Assembly (NCBI GenBank): GCA_964036315.1
Contig: OZ038479.1
Coordinates: 60,515,393 to 60,579,392, forward strand
Source of the DNA: Acanthosepion esculentum
Lineage: Eukaryota; Mollusca; Cephalopoda; Sepiida; Sepiidae
Length of the DNA: 64,000 nucleotides
Reading direction: 5' to 3'
The position numbers and the translations under genes were made by a program. This document shows, piece after piece, positions 35,646 to 46,889 of this stretch (its first letter is position 1; each line of letters begins with the position of its first letter). The notes under the pieces were generated by a model, which saw only the letters and a program-made list of their open reading frames with translations, was not told the DNA's origin and made no database searches.

Positions 35646-36699
35646 GAAAAGCTATATTAACAATGACAGTGAATCAGATGTAAGATCAGTTTATATTGTG
35701 ATAAAGACATTATATAGTGAGGCTAGTTTTGAGCAGCACTGGAACACAATATTTCAGCAGCCAGTCAAGATGAAATACACTGCAGTTAACTGACAGTGAA
35801 AAGTGAGTGAATAATTGTCCAATGGTTCTGTCTACACAAAAGTGTAGAAGAATAAATGGAAAAGTTTTCATATCTATAAATAATTTTTTCTATTTCTTTT
35901 GATATTAATACAGTTGAAGATGTGTTTTCTAATTTTATGCTGCAATAATGAACTGCGGACAAGTTTATGAACATTCAAAATTAAAAGATTTCTTTCTTCA
36001 AAGATGCATAGTTAGAGCATAAATTCAGCAAATATTTTAACAGCATGGAGTAACAAGTTCCACAGATATATACAATTAAACCAAAAATGACTACTAACGA
36101 TGGCAGACAAGTACCCATGGACGCAAAAGAAGCAAGCCTAAAATGCTATTCTTGCTAAAGTCTACTTTAACATTTCACTAAAGGAATACTGTTCCTTCAT
36201 TTTTCATGAAATGCAATGTGATTCACAGCAGAGAATTTATTGTCACAACTTAGTGAATTCAAATAATTTGAGCACCTGGACATGGTGTAATGGTTAGCAA
36301 GTTTGTCTTGCTAAAACAATTACAGTTGTGAGATAGATCCTCATACTTTTGTCCTTGTGTCACACCGAGGCTATGCTTAGAAAATTACTATTCCTGCAAA
36401 AAAAAAAAAAAAAAATTGTTGTAGCTCCATCAAGCTATCTTTTTTCATTCTGTAATTTTTCGTCTTTAAAATAATCTGACTTTTACTTGGAAGGTTTTAA
36501 TTAAAAAAAGAAAGAAAAAAAGCTTCTCAAAATCTAATAGTCACAAAAAATTATATACATTTCAAATAACATCTGAATTTATTTTCAATCATTTTGCTAG
36601 CAACAAAGAGAAAAAAATAGAGACAAAAAAAAATAAAGAAACAAAAAATAAATTGTTATTTACCGGCTTCAGTAAATAGTGATTTCTTTTCGTATTTTT
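35646..36699. repeat. Upstream flank of ZNF2, shared with ZNF4
   Basis: Bases 36170-36260 ('tttcactaaa', 'atgcaatgtgattc', 'agcagagaattta') match 58310-58395. A tRNA-like SINE head (gacatggtgtaatggttagc) starts near 36280. The remainder is AT-rich, with an A-run at 36398-36415. No gene seen. Confidence 0.6.
36275..36375 (+). mobile_element. tRNA-derived SINE-like fragment
   Basis: 'gacatggtgtaatggttagc' resembles a tRNA A box, and 'ttgtgagatagatcc' is a weak B-box-like element about 50 bases later. It lacks the 5S head. Confidence 0.4.
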
Positions 36700-37110
36700 T
36701 TTAATTTATTAATCAAACTTGTCTTACTTTTCAGACCAGAAAATTTTTGTTCAAGATTGTTTTGTAAAATTTGCATTTCATATTATTTTATTTTTTCATT
36801 TTAATAATTTTTTTTTAAAATTTCACCCTGAAGTAAGAATTTTGTATTTTTTTTATTTGTGCCATTCATAGAATAATGTCAAAGTTGAAACGAATGACAC
36901 AAAGAAAAAATTAAAAAATGGAAAATACATGACACAAACATGAAATGAATTTTTTGATAAAACATTTCAATTGACAATGAATGACGTAAGAATTAAGCAG
37001 TGCTAGACAAGATTTGGTCCGTTGTAGGTACTAGCCAGGACTTAGTTTAAAAAAAAAAATGAAAATACATTTTAAATAATTTAAATATCTTCTTTGAAGT
37101 TAAATTTTGG
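36700..37110. repeat. Dispersed spacer repeat type 2, copy 2
   Basis: Shares 'gacaagatttggtcc' and 'attttaaataat' with 48265-48375, and 'cttttcagaccagaaaat' with 25645-25662. Confidence 0.7.
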
Positions 37111-38431
37111 TTTAATTTTAAAGATAATAAATTATTTTATTTAAATTGTGATTTTAAACTTTTTTAAAGGAACAAAGTAAAAAGAAACCAACTTCCACTC
37201 AGTTCAGTTAGTTAATTTGAAAAATACCAACATGAGAAATTAACTCACTTTGAAAATCTCTGTAAAATCCAATCTCTATCCCTGACATTTATTTCTAAGA
37301 TAAATAATAAATTTATGCATTAACTAGATTTCTCAATAATATTACTTACTTTTTGCTTAAGACATAACAAAAAATATATTTTCAGCAGGATGTCCTCGCA
37401 AAGAAGAGCAAACAGTAGCTGTCATAACACTCTGTCCCTACTTTCAAAAATTGCACTATGAATCAAATCAAATAATATAAAAATTCATATAAAAGAAGAA
37501 ATGTAAAATTATATAATAATTTAAAAGGTAAACAAAAATAAAACCAAACAGTTTATAAATATTGCATCTATAAAATTTGATGTTTTAAAAAAAAATCCCA
37601 AAATGAAACCTGACAGTTTATAAAAATTTGTTTTTTAAAAATTTATAAAAAAAAAGAGGCTCAAGTCTGATGGTTTCAAAAGCTGCCAAAATAAAATTTG
37701 CAAACAGGTTTGGTTTAAAGAGATACATTTTGTGATTTTTTTACCAATTCAGAAAGTTACACTCCCATAGTATTCAATTTGTGATTCAATTTAAAAAGCC
37801 AATTCATAGCCATTTAAGAACTTTGGTTTATCTGACAGACAGAAGGCTTTTGGTTTTCATCGGCAAATGAAATGGGTTGTCCCTAGGATCTGTACAAAGA
37901 AAAACTAAAAGTTGATAATGAAAAGTAAGTAACAGAAGAAAAAGAAAGGGAAGAAGCTAGAGAAAAGGAAGAAAGAAAATGGAGATTCTATAAGTTTAGA
38001 GATATATACAATTACATTTCTATAGTTGTCACAAATCTTAGAGGTATTAACTCAGACTTTGAACTTATTATGAAAATACAAGATTTATCTCATTTTTGAA
38101 TTGCAATTTGTAAAACTGAATTATCTGATGAGAAAACAAACCAGAAACTCAGCAATACCAGTGAAATGTTACCCTTCTCAACTGTCTAACAGTCAAATGA
38201 ATGGAAGTAAGTGAATATTTTGTTGATAATAATTGTTTTTATGAGCTTAACAGAATTGTATTTCAAACAGTTATCATGCCAAAGTGTTTGATGCAAAAAG
38301 GAAAATTTTGTTCAAGATTGTTTTGTAAAATTTGTATTTCATATTATTTTTTTTTTATTTCATTTTAATAAAAATTTTTTTTAAATTTCATTCTGAAGTA
38401 AGAATTTTGTATTTTTTCATTTCTGCCATTC
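36738..38431. repeat. Two near-identical 130-bp segments 1.56 kb apart
   Basis: 36738-36870 and 38300-38431 share 'ttcaagattgttttgtaaaa', 'tttcatattattt' and 'tgaagtaagaattttgtatt', with few differences. They are much more alike than the older spacer copies, so the duplication is recent. Confidence 0.8.
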
Positions 38432-39594
38432 AAAATATTCCAGATAAGAGATTTGACATTCTCTCTTCTCCTTTTCTCACCACCAAATTCTTTTAAAAAT
38501 GAAAATTTAAAATAACACATTTACTTCATTAAGTAAAAATTTTATAAGTGTTCACAATTACATTCCATTCTGTCCTGTTAACAAAGTTAATGTTTTTATT
38601 TTCAGTAAGTTTCAGAATTTTCTTCAGTTCATGACCATGTGAAACAAAAATATTGAAGAAATTTAAATTATAACCAAAAATTGTTTAAATAAAAAAAAAA
38701 ATGTGTGAGGCATAATGAACCTAAAAGAGAAATTTACTTTTATCCTTTAAATTCTTGGATATTAGAAAGGAAAATAACAGCAAAATGTGCTGAAAATGCA
38801 TATCAGTATACATCAGGAACAAACTAAACTTTACTGCAGAAGAGTGCGTGTCAAGAGGCACAACACAGAATTTGATTTTTAATTTTCATTCTTCTGTAGA
38901 ATGGAAATATTGAAAGAGTTGTAAAATGAAAAATAAAAATCTTAAAAATTCAATACACATGAGAATGGTGTTAAACTTTTGCATTTTTTGATTCTTCAAA
39001 CATATCTTTCTCTAAAGGTTTTTTGGTAATAACCAATATGGTTTTTTTTTAAAATTCTACTGTAAAAATACAAGTCAATTTTTCCCAAAGAAATATACAT
39101 CAGATATTTTTCTTTCTTGTGTAAAAGAAAAATATACTATATATTTCATTAAAACTGGGTATAATTTCTGAGTTTTCATGACTTCTTTTTTTAAAGATTT
39201 TGCACCATATTTTTAATGTGGTCATGCTGGATACAAATTATTTTTTTTATAATATAACCATTGGGGGGGGGGGTATGGAAATGTAAAAATTAGGACTGTG
39301 TAAAACAAGAATCACCCACAATTCACTGTGAGAGAAATGACTACTGTGATAAAACAGTTGGCTAGTGCTTGGTGGAATCTTAACCCCACTTCAGTAATCA
39401 AGCATTATTTTTTAATGTTACCTTCAATTTTTCTTGATTCTACATTAAGTAAAAATTTGGTATAATAAATCTAACCATAATTTTAAATTAAAGAATGCAG
39501 TTTTAGTTAAAGGAGGATAATTTTGTTTTATAAAGGCAAAAATGTATAGAAAGTGCACTGATTTCTGAGCCTCCCATTTTTTCTTTTTTTTTTT
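37111..39594. other. AT-rich spacer with short G-run
   Basis: Purine-rich stretch near 37925-37985 and a run of G at about 39265-39274. Only short frames. No gene seen apart from the duplicated segment at 38.3 kb. Confidence 0.5.
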
Positions 39595-39965
39595 AAAAAG
39601 CAAAATCGCCCCAAGTAAGGTAGTAATGCCACTAAAACACAAGGGGCTACAGGTTTATGAATTTAAGTGGAGTACTAAATTGGTAGCAAGGTCTCTTTTT
39701 TTCCAGTTGAAATGACTAGATGTTCTATGCTAACAATTTATTCTCTTGCACTTCTCACTTGTGGAACTTGTCTGGCCTTTCACTTTCCAGTCAATTTTGA
39801 TCTTCGAAAATTTAAATGCAATATCAATTGTTATCTTCTGAATTCCTGTTTTTCTTATTGTTCCTTCTCCTTAATAATGTTTTCTTTTTTTTACATTCTT
39901 TCATACTCAGTAGCCCCTTGCATCTTAGTGGTATTATTGCTTTGCCTGGAGTGAAATGAGAAAAA
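39595..39965 (+). mobile_element. LINE 3' end abutting an inverted LINE tail
   Basis: From about 39655 the plus strand reads the LINE C-terminus ('tttatgaatttaagtggagt', the YEFKWST region) and ends in the tail 'tagccccttgcatcttagtg', then A's. Just left of it, 39598-39645 is the same tail on the minus strand (taatgccactaaaacacaag). Two insertions or an inversion are possible. Confidence 0.7.
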
Positions 39966-40019
39966 AAAAAAATCAAAAAAGGGATTCCTGTCTGATTTAG
40001 ATTAAAATTAGCAACTGAA

Positions 40020-40430
40020 CACCACCCCTTACACTAAATATAGGAGGGTCTCATTACAAATGACAGTAAACAATTGATTCAATGAATAGTTCAAATTCTG
40101 GTTCAAAATTTGCATTCACCTAGTGCTAAATATCTCAAAAGATAGTAATTAAAAGGCCTTAAAAGTCATTAAGAGTTATTAAAAGTCATTGAAAACTTAT
40201 TAAAAGGCTTTGAAAGGGAATGTTTCTAATATCTTGTTTATGTAAAATAAAACCAAATTAATATTTACCTGATTCTTGAAAATATAGATGATTTTATTTC
40301 ATTCAAGTAAAAAAATTAAAAAATTGATCCCCAAATTTATATATATTGACTTGTCCTGTTTGCATTTGAATGTAAAAATTATTTCACCTACCTGCATGAA
40401 ATTAACGTACATTGGGTCGGAACAACAGCT
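40020..40430. repeat. Partial copy of the zinc-finger 3' flank
   Basis: 'cttacactaaatatagga', 'gacttgtcctgtttgcat' and 'cctgcatgaaatta' match the flanks of ZNF1 (16680) and ZNF2 (32870-32930, 34042). It probably belongs to the ZNF3 unit, split from the gene by later insertions. Confidence 0.65.
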
Positions 40431-40491
40431 TATAGCATTTTGCAATAGATTGCGCCTGTACATGATTTTGTTTTGCAGTGACCAAATGTAT

Positions 40492-40548
<57 letters not shown>
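40492..40548. repeat. (AC)n microsatellite
   Basis: Uninterrupted AC dinucleotides for about 57 bases. Confidence 0.99.
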
Positions 40549-40549
<1 letters not shown>

Positions 40550-40801
40550 TTCAGATATAAAAGGTTTACCTTCACATTTTTTTTATTAATATATATAAAT
40601 TTTATTAAAAACAACTGACAGGGTACTACAGCTGTTTTTTATTTAATTTTTCTTGTGTTCTCATAATTTTTTCTTTTACTTTCCTTGTTGGCTGCGGGGT
40701 CATGTAATCCAACATCTGTGTATTTAGGCAGCAATTGTTTTATACAAGTTTCATTAAAAACAACTGACATGGTACTTGTATAAGAGGGATTTCTGCAAAA
40801 A

Positions 40802-40803
<2 letters not shown>

Positions 40804-40833
<30 letters not shown>
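40804..40833. repeat. (AT)n microsatellite
   Basis: Uninterrupted AT dinucleotides. Flanking 'ttaaaaacaactgaca' occurs both near 40605 and 40755, a small local duplication. Confidence 0.95.
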
Positions 40834-40837
<4 letters not shown>

Positions 40838-41275
40838 TTTGTATATGCAGTACTTAGTGGAAAGTGCTCAAAATCAATGATAGAGCTAACATATTCTGTT
40901 GTATGGATATGAGTTTGTGACCCTGCGTTTCATGCTTTTGCAATCATCTGACAAACTGGTTTATTTTTTTTAAATTGGATCTATTTTTGCTTGTTTGACT
41001 ATGTTTGGTGGTAGGAGGGTAATTTCCTTTCATACTTGCTCGGGATGACACAGACACAATTACATGCAGGTGTACATGCAAATGCACCCATATAAACAAT
41101 CCAAGGCCAGGAACAGATACACATTCATGTGTTCGGTCATACATACATATGCAATTATAATTCTATTTCTTTGTCGGGACTGTGGCTATATGTGTAGCCA
41201 TGTCCTTTCAACGAGGAGCAGGTAGGGGTGTTCTTGACATTAATCAGATCTACTGCTTGCATCATCAGAGAAACC

Positions 41276-41590
41276 TACACACACACACACACACACATAC
41301 ACTTTGGTGAAGTTGGTTTCTGTTTGTGGACATGATGATGATGATGATGATGTTTGATTTTCAACACTGACTGCTTAAGTATTATTGATGATTTTGATCA
41401 TGCTGATAGTGATAATAACTGTGGTATTAAGTATTATTAATATGCTAATGATAGTTATTGATGTGCTAACAACAAATTTAGCCTTAATGATGGAAGTGAA
41501 TATAAACAGAAAGGGGGGGGGGGCAATAAATACAATCTTAATTATGATAATAGTTATGGTGACCATGATGATGATGATGAATAATACTGA
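41276..41590. repeat. Cluster of simple repeats: (CA)n, (GAT)n, G-run
   Basis: (CA)n at about 41276-41298, (GAT)n at about 41333-41352, a G-run at about 41513-41523, and a second GAT cluster near 41566-41582. The coding-like frames across it are low-complexity artefacts. Confidence 0.9.
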
Positions 41591-41718
41591 TAAAAATAAT
41601 AACAATAATAACAGTAAAAGTGAAAAATGGAGAAAAATGCAGTTTCAAAATGCATTTGATACTTTTTATTTCTGGAAATGAAAAAACACTGTATAAAGTG
41701 CTCCCCAAAATATCTGCT

Positions 41719-41990
41719 TTTTACAGAGATGGTGCCATTACTGAGAGTTCTGTTTGTAAGTAGCTACATTCAGAAGTGGAAATATTGATCTGGAAAACTG
41801 AGAATGTCCTGGCATGCTTGCAGACACTGATGATGACCAAATCAAAATGCTGATTAAAAATAATCCTGGTCACATGATATGAGACATTACAGAGAAACTC
41901 CCCATACCTCATATCAGAATTGTAAGGCATTTGACAGCATCTGGATACATGAATCCTGACAAAGTTTGTGTGACTCACTACAATGCATGG
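41719..41990 (+). pseudogene. Mariner transposase N-terminal relic
   Basis: The plus strand reads YRDGAITESSVCK, a stop, then FRSGNIDLEN in another frame. It continues DDDQIKMLIKNNPGHMI, DITEKLPIPHIRIVRHL and TASGYMNPDKVCVTHYNAW. This follows mariner transposases through the second helix-turn-helix of the DNA-binding domain to the WVPHEL-type linker. Several stops and a frameshift are present, and the DD34D catalytic domain is absent. A dead fragment. Confidence 0.8.
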
Positions 41991-42099
41991 GTGATTTAAA
42001 AAGATTATTTCATATTAAATATGATTTAACAGAAAAATATTTACTGCATCACATATCCATTGTGCAAATGTAACAAAAACACATCTTTTTTTTTTTTAA

Positions 42100-43063
42100 A
42101 TCAACACAGCTGATGAAAAGAGATTGTTTATAACAATGTGCAGTGAAGAAGACCCCAAGAAAGATGAAATAAGCCAAAGAAGCTAATGTTTGTACCTGGT
42201 GACATTGAAAGGATGTTTTGTATTATAAGCTCCTTCTGCAAATGTAGATATTGAATTGAGACAAATTAACTGACTGATTAAACACAGTAATTGATGAAAA
42301 GCATCAGGAATTAGCTAACTGAACAGATTTGTCTTCTATCATCACAGTCTCACTTTGATGACCTGGTAGAAATTGCTGAGATGTCCTACTACACTTGCTG
42401 TACTCACTTCATTTTGCAACTTCAGATTAATATTTATTTTGATTTCTAAAAAATTCACTTAATGAGAAGGACTTATATTCCTTGGAAGCCTGAAAAAAAT
42501 CACTTTAACCAGTTCATCATCTACAAAGATACAAATTCCTTAGAGGATGTAATCATGAAGTTGCTTCAAATATCTGAAATGTAAATGACACATATGATTG
42601 CATAATTCTTTGAGAAACTACTCAAATATTGTCTTCGTTACTTAAACTCTATAAACTTTCATTCCAACATATTTTCTCTTGTAATGTATTTTTTATATAT
42701 TTTTTTTTATATATTTTTATATATATATGTTTTCACCACAAATTTCAATGAAAACACAGATTCTAATATTTCAGATCTATATTAAGTGAAAATATTTATT
42801 GACTCGTTCATGGTTTATAACAAGGGTATGTTAGCATGCACCATTTCAAGTTTGAATTCTTTGAAAATCCAGAGCCACAGATTTTACAAGAATATGGTTT
42901 CTCTCCAGTCTGTAGTCACGTATTTTTTTCACAGTGAAAATATATGAAATAGATGCATTACAGATTGTACAAGAATATTTTCTCTCTCAAATGTGAGTTT
43001 GTGTATGGAATACTAAATATGATTTCCATGAAAATGACCATCCACAAATTTTACAAGAATGAT
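42100..43063. repeat. 3' flank of ZNF3 with degenerate finger remnants
   Basis: 42140-42720 aligns with 56270-56350 and 57130-57650 at the ZNF4 locus ('gactgattaaacacag', 'aattgatgaaaagcatcaag' or close, 'gagatgtcctac', 'gatgtaatcatgaa'). On the minus strand, 43063-42850 still reads HSCKICGWSFSWKSYLVFH and YSCTICNASISY. These equal the C-terminal fingers of ZNF1 but lie beyond the ZNF3 stop. Confidence 0.8.
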
Positions 43064-44368
43064 TTATGGTTCATATTCAGTATGTTTTTGCATGTGGTTC
43101 ACCAACGTTGATTTCTCTGAAAAAGCAGATCCACAAACTTCACAAGAAAATGGTTTCTCTCCAGTGTGTTTGCACATATGGCTTACTAAATGTGTCTTCT
43201 GTGAAAATGTAGATCCACAAACTTCACAAGGGTATGGTTTCTCTCTAGTGTGTGTTCGCACATGACGCACTAAATTTGACTTTTGTACAAATGCTGATCC
43301 ACAAATTTCACAAGGATACGGTTTCTCTCCAGTGTGTATTCGCATATGGCATTCTAAACACGACTTCCGTGAAAATGCAGATCCACAAACATTACAAGAA
43401 AATGGTTTCTCTCCCGTGTGTGTCCGCAAATGGCGTGCCAAATTTGAATTGTCTGAAAATGTGGAGCCACAAATTTCACAGGAATATGGTTTCTCTCTAG
43501 TGTGTGTTTGCATATGACGTACTAACCATGACTTCTGTGAAAAAGCAAATGCACAAACTTCACAAGAATATGGCTTCTCTCCAGTGTGTGTTCCCATATG
43601 TTGCAACAAATTTGATTTCTGTGAAAATGCAAAACCACAAACTTCACAGATGTATGGTTTTTCTCCAGTGTGTGTTCGTATATGGCGTACTAAATTTGAC
43701 TTTTCTCCAAATGAAGATCCACAAATTTTGCAAAGATATGGTTTCTCTCCTGTGTGTCTTCGCATATGGCGTTCCAAACATGATTTCCATGCAAATGCAG
43801 ATCCACAAATATTACAAGAAAATGGTTTTTCACCAGTGTCTGTCTGCAAATGGTGCACCAAATATGAATTGTCTAAAAATGCAGAGCCACGAAGTTCACA
43901 AGGATATGTTTTCTTTTCAGTATGTGTTTGCATATGCTGCACTAAATTTGACTTCCGTGAAAATGCAGATCCACAATCTTCACAAGAATATGGTTTTTCT
44001 CCAGTATGTGTTCGCATATGCTGCATCAAATTTGACTTCCGAGAAAATGTTGATGTACAAACTTCACACGAATATGGATTCTCTCCAGTGTGTGTTCGCA
44101 TATGCTGCACCAAATTTGACTTCCGTGAAAATGCAAATCCACAAACTTCACAAGAATATGGATTCTCTCCAGTGTGTGTTTGTACATGCTGTACCAAATT
44201 TGACTTCCGTGAAAATGCAAATCCACAAACTTTACAAGAGTGTGATTTTTTTCCATTCTGTGTTTGCACATGGCCCTTCAAATGTGATTTGATTGCAAAT
44301 GCAGATCCACAAACCTCGCTTGAAAATTGTGTCTCTCCAGTGTTTATTTGCATTGATGCCCCAACCAT
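43064..44368 (-). CDS. ZNF3: C2H2 zinc-finger protein, 15 finger units (13 intact)
   Basis: An open frame of 434 residues from the ATG at 44368, made entirely of C2H2 fingers. Unit 1 is broken (FSSEVC, HVQTQ) and unit 6 has lost two zinc ligands (CELRGS, HLQTD). The other 13 keep both cysteines and both histidines. Fingers 2-5 have the same helix residues (SRKSNLVQH or SRKSNLMQH). Fingers 6-8 and 11-13 are alike in order (xDNSxL, then xKSCLE, then xKSNLVRH), showing block duplication. Linkers are mostly THTGEKPY; some are THTGENPY or THTREKPY. A nuclear DNA-binding role is expected. Compared with ZNF1 the C-terminal module is cut off by a one-base frameshift at about 43065. Upstream fingers are frameshifted, so the start is uncertain. 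It may be functional or a young pseudogene. Confidence 0.85.
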   Translation of the reverse strand: MVGASMQINTGETQFSSEVCGSAFAIKSHLKGHVQTQNGKKSHSCKVCGFAFSRKSNLVQHVQTHTGENPYSCEVCGFAFSRKSNLVQHMRTHTGENPYSCEVCTSTFSRKSNLMQHMRTHTGEKPYSCEDCGSAFSRKSNLVQHMQTHTEKKTYPCELRGSAFLDNSYLVHHLQTDTGEKPFSCNICGSAFAWKSCLERHMRRHTGEKPYLCKICGSSFGEKSNLVRHIRTHTGEKPYICEVCGFAFSQKSNLLQHMGTHTGEKPYSCEVCAFAFSQKSWLVRHMQTHTREKPYSCEICGSTFSDNSNLARHLRTHTGEKPFSCNVCGSAFSRKSCLECHMRIHTGEKPYPCEICGSAFVQKSNLVRHVRTHTREKPYPCEVCGSTFSQKTHLVSHMCKHTGEKPFSCEVCGSAFSEKSTLVNHMQKHTEYEP

Positions 44369-44870
44369 GACTTATTCTAAAATGAAGATCAACAAGCATT
44401 ACAGAAAGTGACTTTTCTCCAGTGTCTGTATGCATATGATTCACCAATTGTGACTGGTCTGAAAATGTAGATCCACAAAATTCAAAAGAATGTGGGTTTT
44501 CTCTGGTTTTTCATCAAAAGTGACATATGCACAAATGGAGATCCACATATTCCCCAATATGGTTTCTGTCCAGTTTGTGTTTCCCTATGGCAGACTAAAT
44601 CAGCACCCTAAGTTTGCAAATTTCACAAGAATATGACTTCTCTCTAATATGTACTCATTGTGATTTTACAAAAAAAGACAAACCACACCTTCCAAAGGAC
44701 ATGTTTTTCTTGCCAATTAATATTCACTGTGATGATTCTGAAAATGTTAACACACAACTTTTACATGGAGATTGTAGCATGTTTTCCAGTTTTTAAAGTG
44801 AAGTGACGAATCTTGTTTTCTTTCATTTACTTCACAATAATAATTTTTGTAAAGCCAAAACATCTGTGAA
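44369..44870 (-). other. Degenerate N-terminal fingers and exon start of ZNF3
   Basis: The minus strand upstream of 44368 has finger fragments in changing frames (DQSQLVNHMHTDTGEK near 44450) and, at 44865, TTTTTCTTCACAG followed by ATG. The motif 'cacagtgaatattaattg' near 44731 is shared with ZNF1 and ZNF2. Confidence 0.6.
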
Positions 44871-46889
44871 GAAAAAGCAATAAAAGATATATTAATAGAG
44901 AGTGAATAAGATATATGAAATCAGTTTATATTGTAATAGATACATGTAGTTATATACTAAGACTAATTTAGTCTGGCACAAGGATACAATAATGCAGCAA
45001 CCAGTGAAGATCAAACAATATTGCAGTAGCTGTGTAAAAATGGACTGCTCAACCATTAAAAATTGTGCAAGATAGAAAAGTTTCTATTTTTACAAAGATG
45101 AGAAATGAAGGATAAATATAATTATTTTCACATCTATAAACAATTTTTTACTATTTCTTTGGATATCAGTACGACTTGAAGATCTGTTTACTAATTCCAT
45201 GCTGTAATAATGAACTGTCCCCTAGTCATAGAAACATTAACAGTTGAAACATTTCTTTCTACAAGAATACATAGTTACTGAAATATGTTTTTGAAAGGAT
45301 GAAGTGAAAACAATATTTTTCATAAACTGCAAAAGGGGAGTAGAGACGCATCCATATCAGGAGGGTATCCAATCAAAGAGAGAAATACAAATTTGAAATG
45401 TCTTCCTTTCTCACATTTCTCAGTACTAGGCCCTCCTACTTGAGTCTTAGGGGCATGCAATCAAGGAGTTGGCTCCAGGCATCACCAAACCTCTGCACAT
45501 CACTAGTCATGACTTAGAATAATTTATCATGAGTTACAAATCAAAATCAAATTCTGTTTTCTTTTTATTTCGTACAGGTTGATAAATTTGTAATGGGAAG
45601 TCAATGAATGTGTAATTGCTCTTGTTTGATAGTAACACTGGAACAAGAGAAAAGTAATCTAAAGTGAAAATAAGGGAAATGAAGAAAGTACAGGGTCAAA
45701 TATTGCTTCTGTTCAACTGCTAAATCTTTCAACAAATATCAATAGCAGAATAGAAAAATTATTGTTCATCTTAAATTTGAATATAAAAGTACAATGGTAT
45801 GTTTAAGAAAAATGTTCAAATGCCTTAAAGGAGATTATTCTTTTCACTCAGTTTTGACGAAATTTACTCATAATCAGTATGACAATTATGATGTAAATAA
45901 AGTCCTCAAAAATAATAGTAAGAACATTCATTTAGGCCTGAATCTAGAAATCAGGCACAAGATTGTCATTATAGGAAACCATTAAATTTAAAGCATAATG
46001 ACTAAAGGAAGCTTACTGTCACCTTCAAGAACAGAAAATGAAGAATCCATTTAAAAATGCAAATTTGCATAAAAAGTTATTTTTCTTCTAAATCTTCATG
46101 TTATTAAGAATAATAAAGTTTGGAGAAAATTGTAATATAAAAATCAGCAATGTTTAACCATTGTGCCTGCAAAAAAATCACTAAGTTAAAAGGACAATTA
46201 TGTTCTTGACACTGCTATTACTGCACAATCTCTATTTACAAGATTATAAAAATATGTGAAACAAGTACAATGCAATATTTATTATTTACCTTTTATGAAG
46301 AAAAAAAATGAAAACAATTCTTGTAAGAATTCATTGATTGAAAAAACATTTTTCTTAACACAATAGTATCCTTAATATATATTATTCATAAAAGCAATTA
46401 AAAGCTTTTCTAATTAAATAGTGTCTTTGTTTTAATGCATTTTTTGTTTTATGATTCCAAGCAGGTTTTTAGAAACTGGATGTCCTGTTTTACAAAAAGA
46501 AATTGAGGATTTAAATTCACCAAAGTGTTCTGCTTTTAACTTAAGATTTGCAGAATTAAATTTCTCTAAATTTCATAAAATTAAATCAGTGGGGTGTAAC
46601 AAATGTAAAAAAAAATATATATATATTTATACTAAGATTTTCCTTAAAAGAAAAAAACATTTCAGAAATGATTTCATTCATTTGTGAATAAATCCTGGAA
46701 GTTTCATTAAAATCTGACAATTATTTGATTTTGCAAGAATTTCCAAATCAAGGTGCTTTTCACCACAAAAAAGATGCTAAATTTCCCATGCTAATTTATT
46801 GTTCTCCTGCTGATGCAAGAAAAACAAGATTTTTAACCAAAATTTTGAATGTTTTACAAAGGATTAAAATATATAATTATCAAAAAATA
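44871..46889. repeat. Upstream flank of ZNF3 and AT-rich spacer
   Basis: 45550-45705 ('gaagtcaatgaatgtg', 'tttgatagtaacactgga', 'gggaaatgaa') matches 58475-58590 upstream of ZNF4. From about 45.7 to 46.9 kb there are only short AT-rich frames. No gene seen. Confidence 0.65.

Noticed and set aside
36275..36345. A functional tRNA gene
   Set aside because: Only A-box-like and weak B-box-like similarity; I could not form a complete cloverleaf. More likely a SINE fragment.
40288..40614. Frames with poly-His/Thr or poly-Cys/Val across the (AC)n repeat
   Set aside because: Pure translation of a microsatellite.
41375..41681. Isoleucine- and asparagine-rich frames of 76 and 98 residues
   Set aside because: Low-complexity translation of GAT and AT-rich repeats.
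43252..44411. Long plus-strand frames opposite ZNF3, up to 275 residues
   Set aside because: They are antisense shadows of the zinc-finger array; the repeating residues mirror the finger period of 84 bases.
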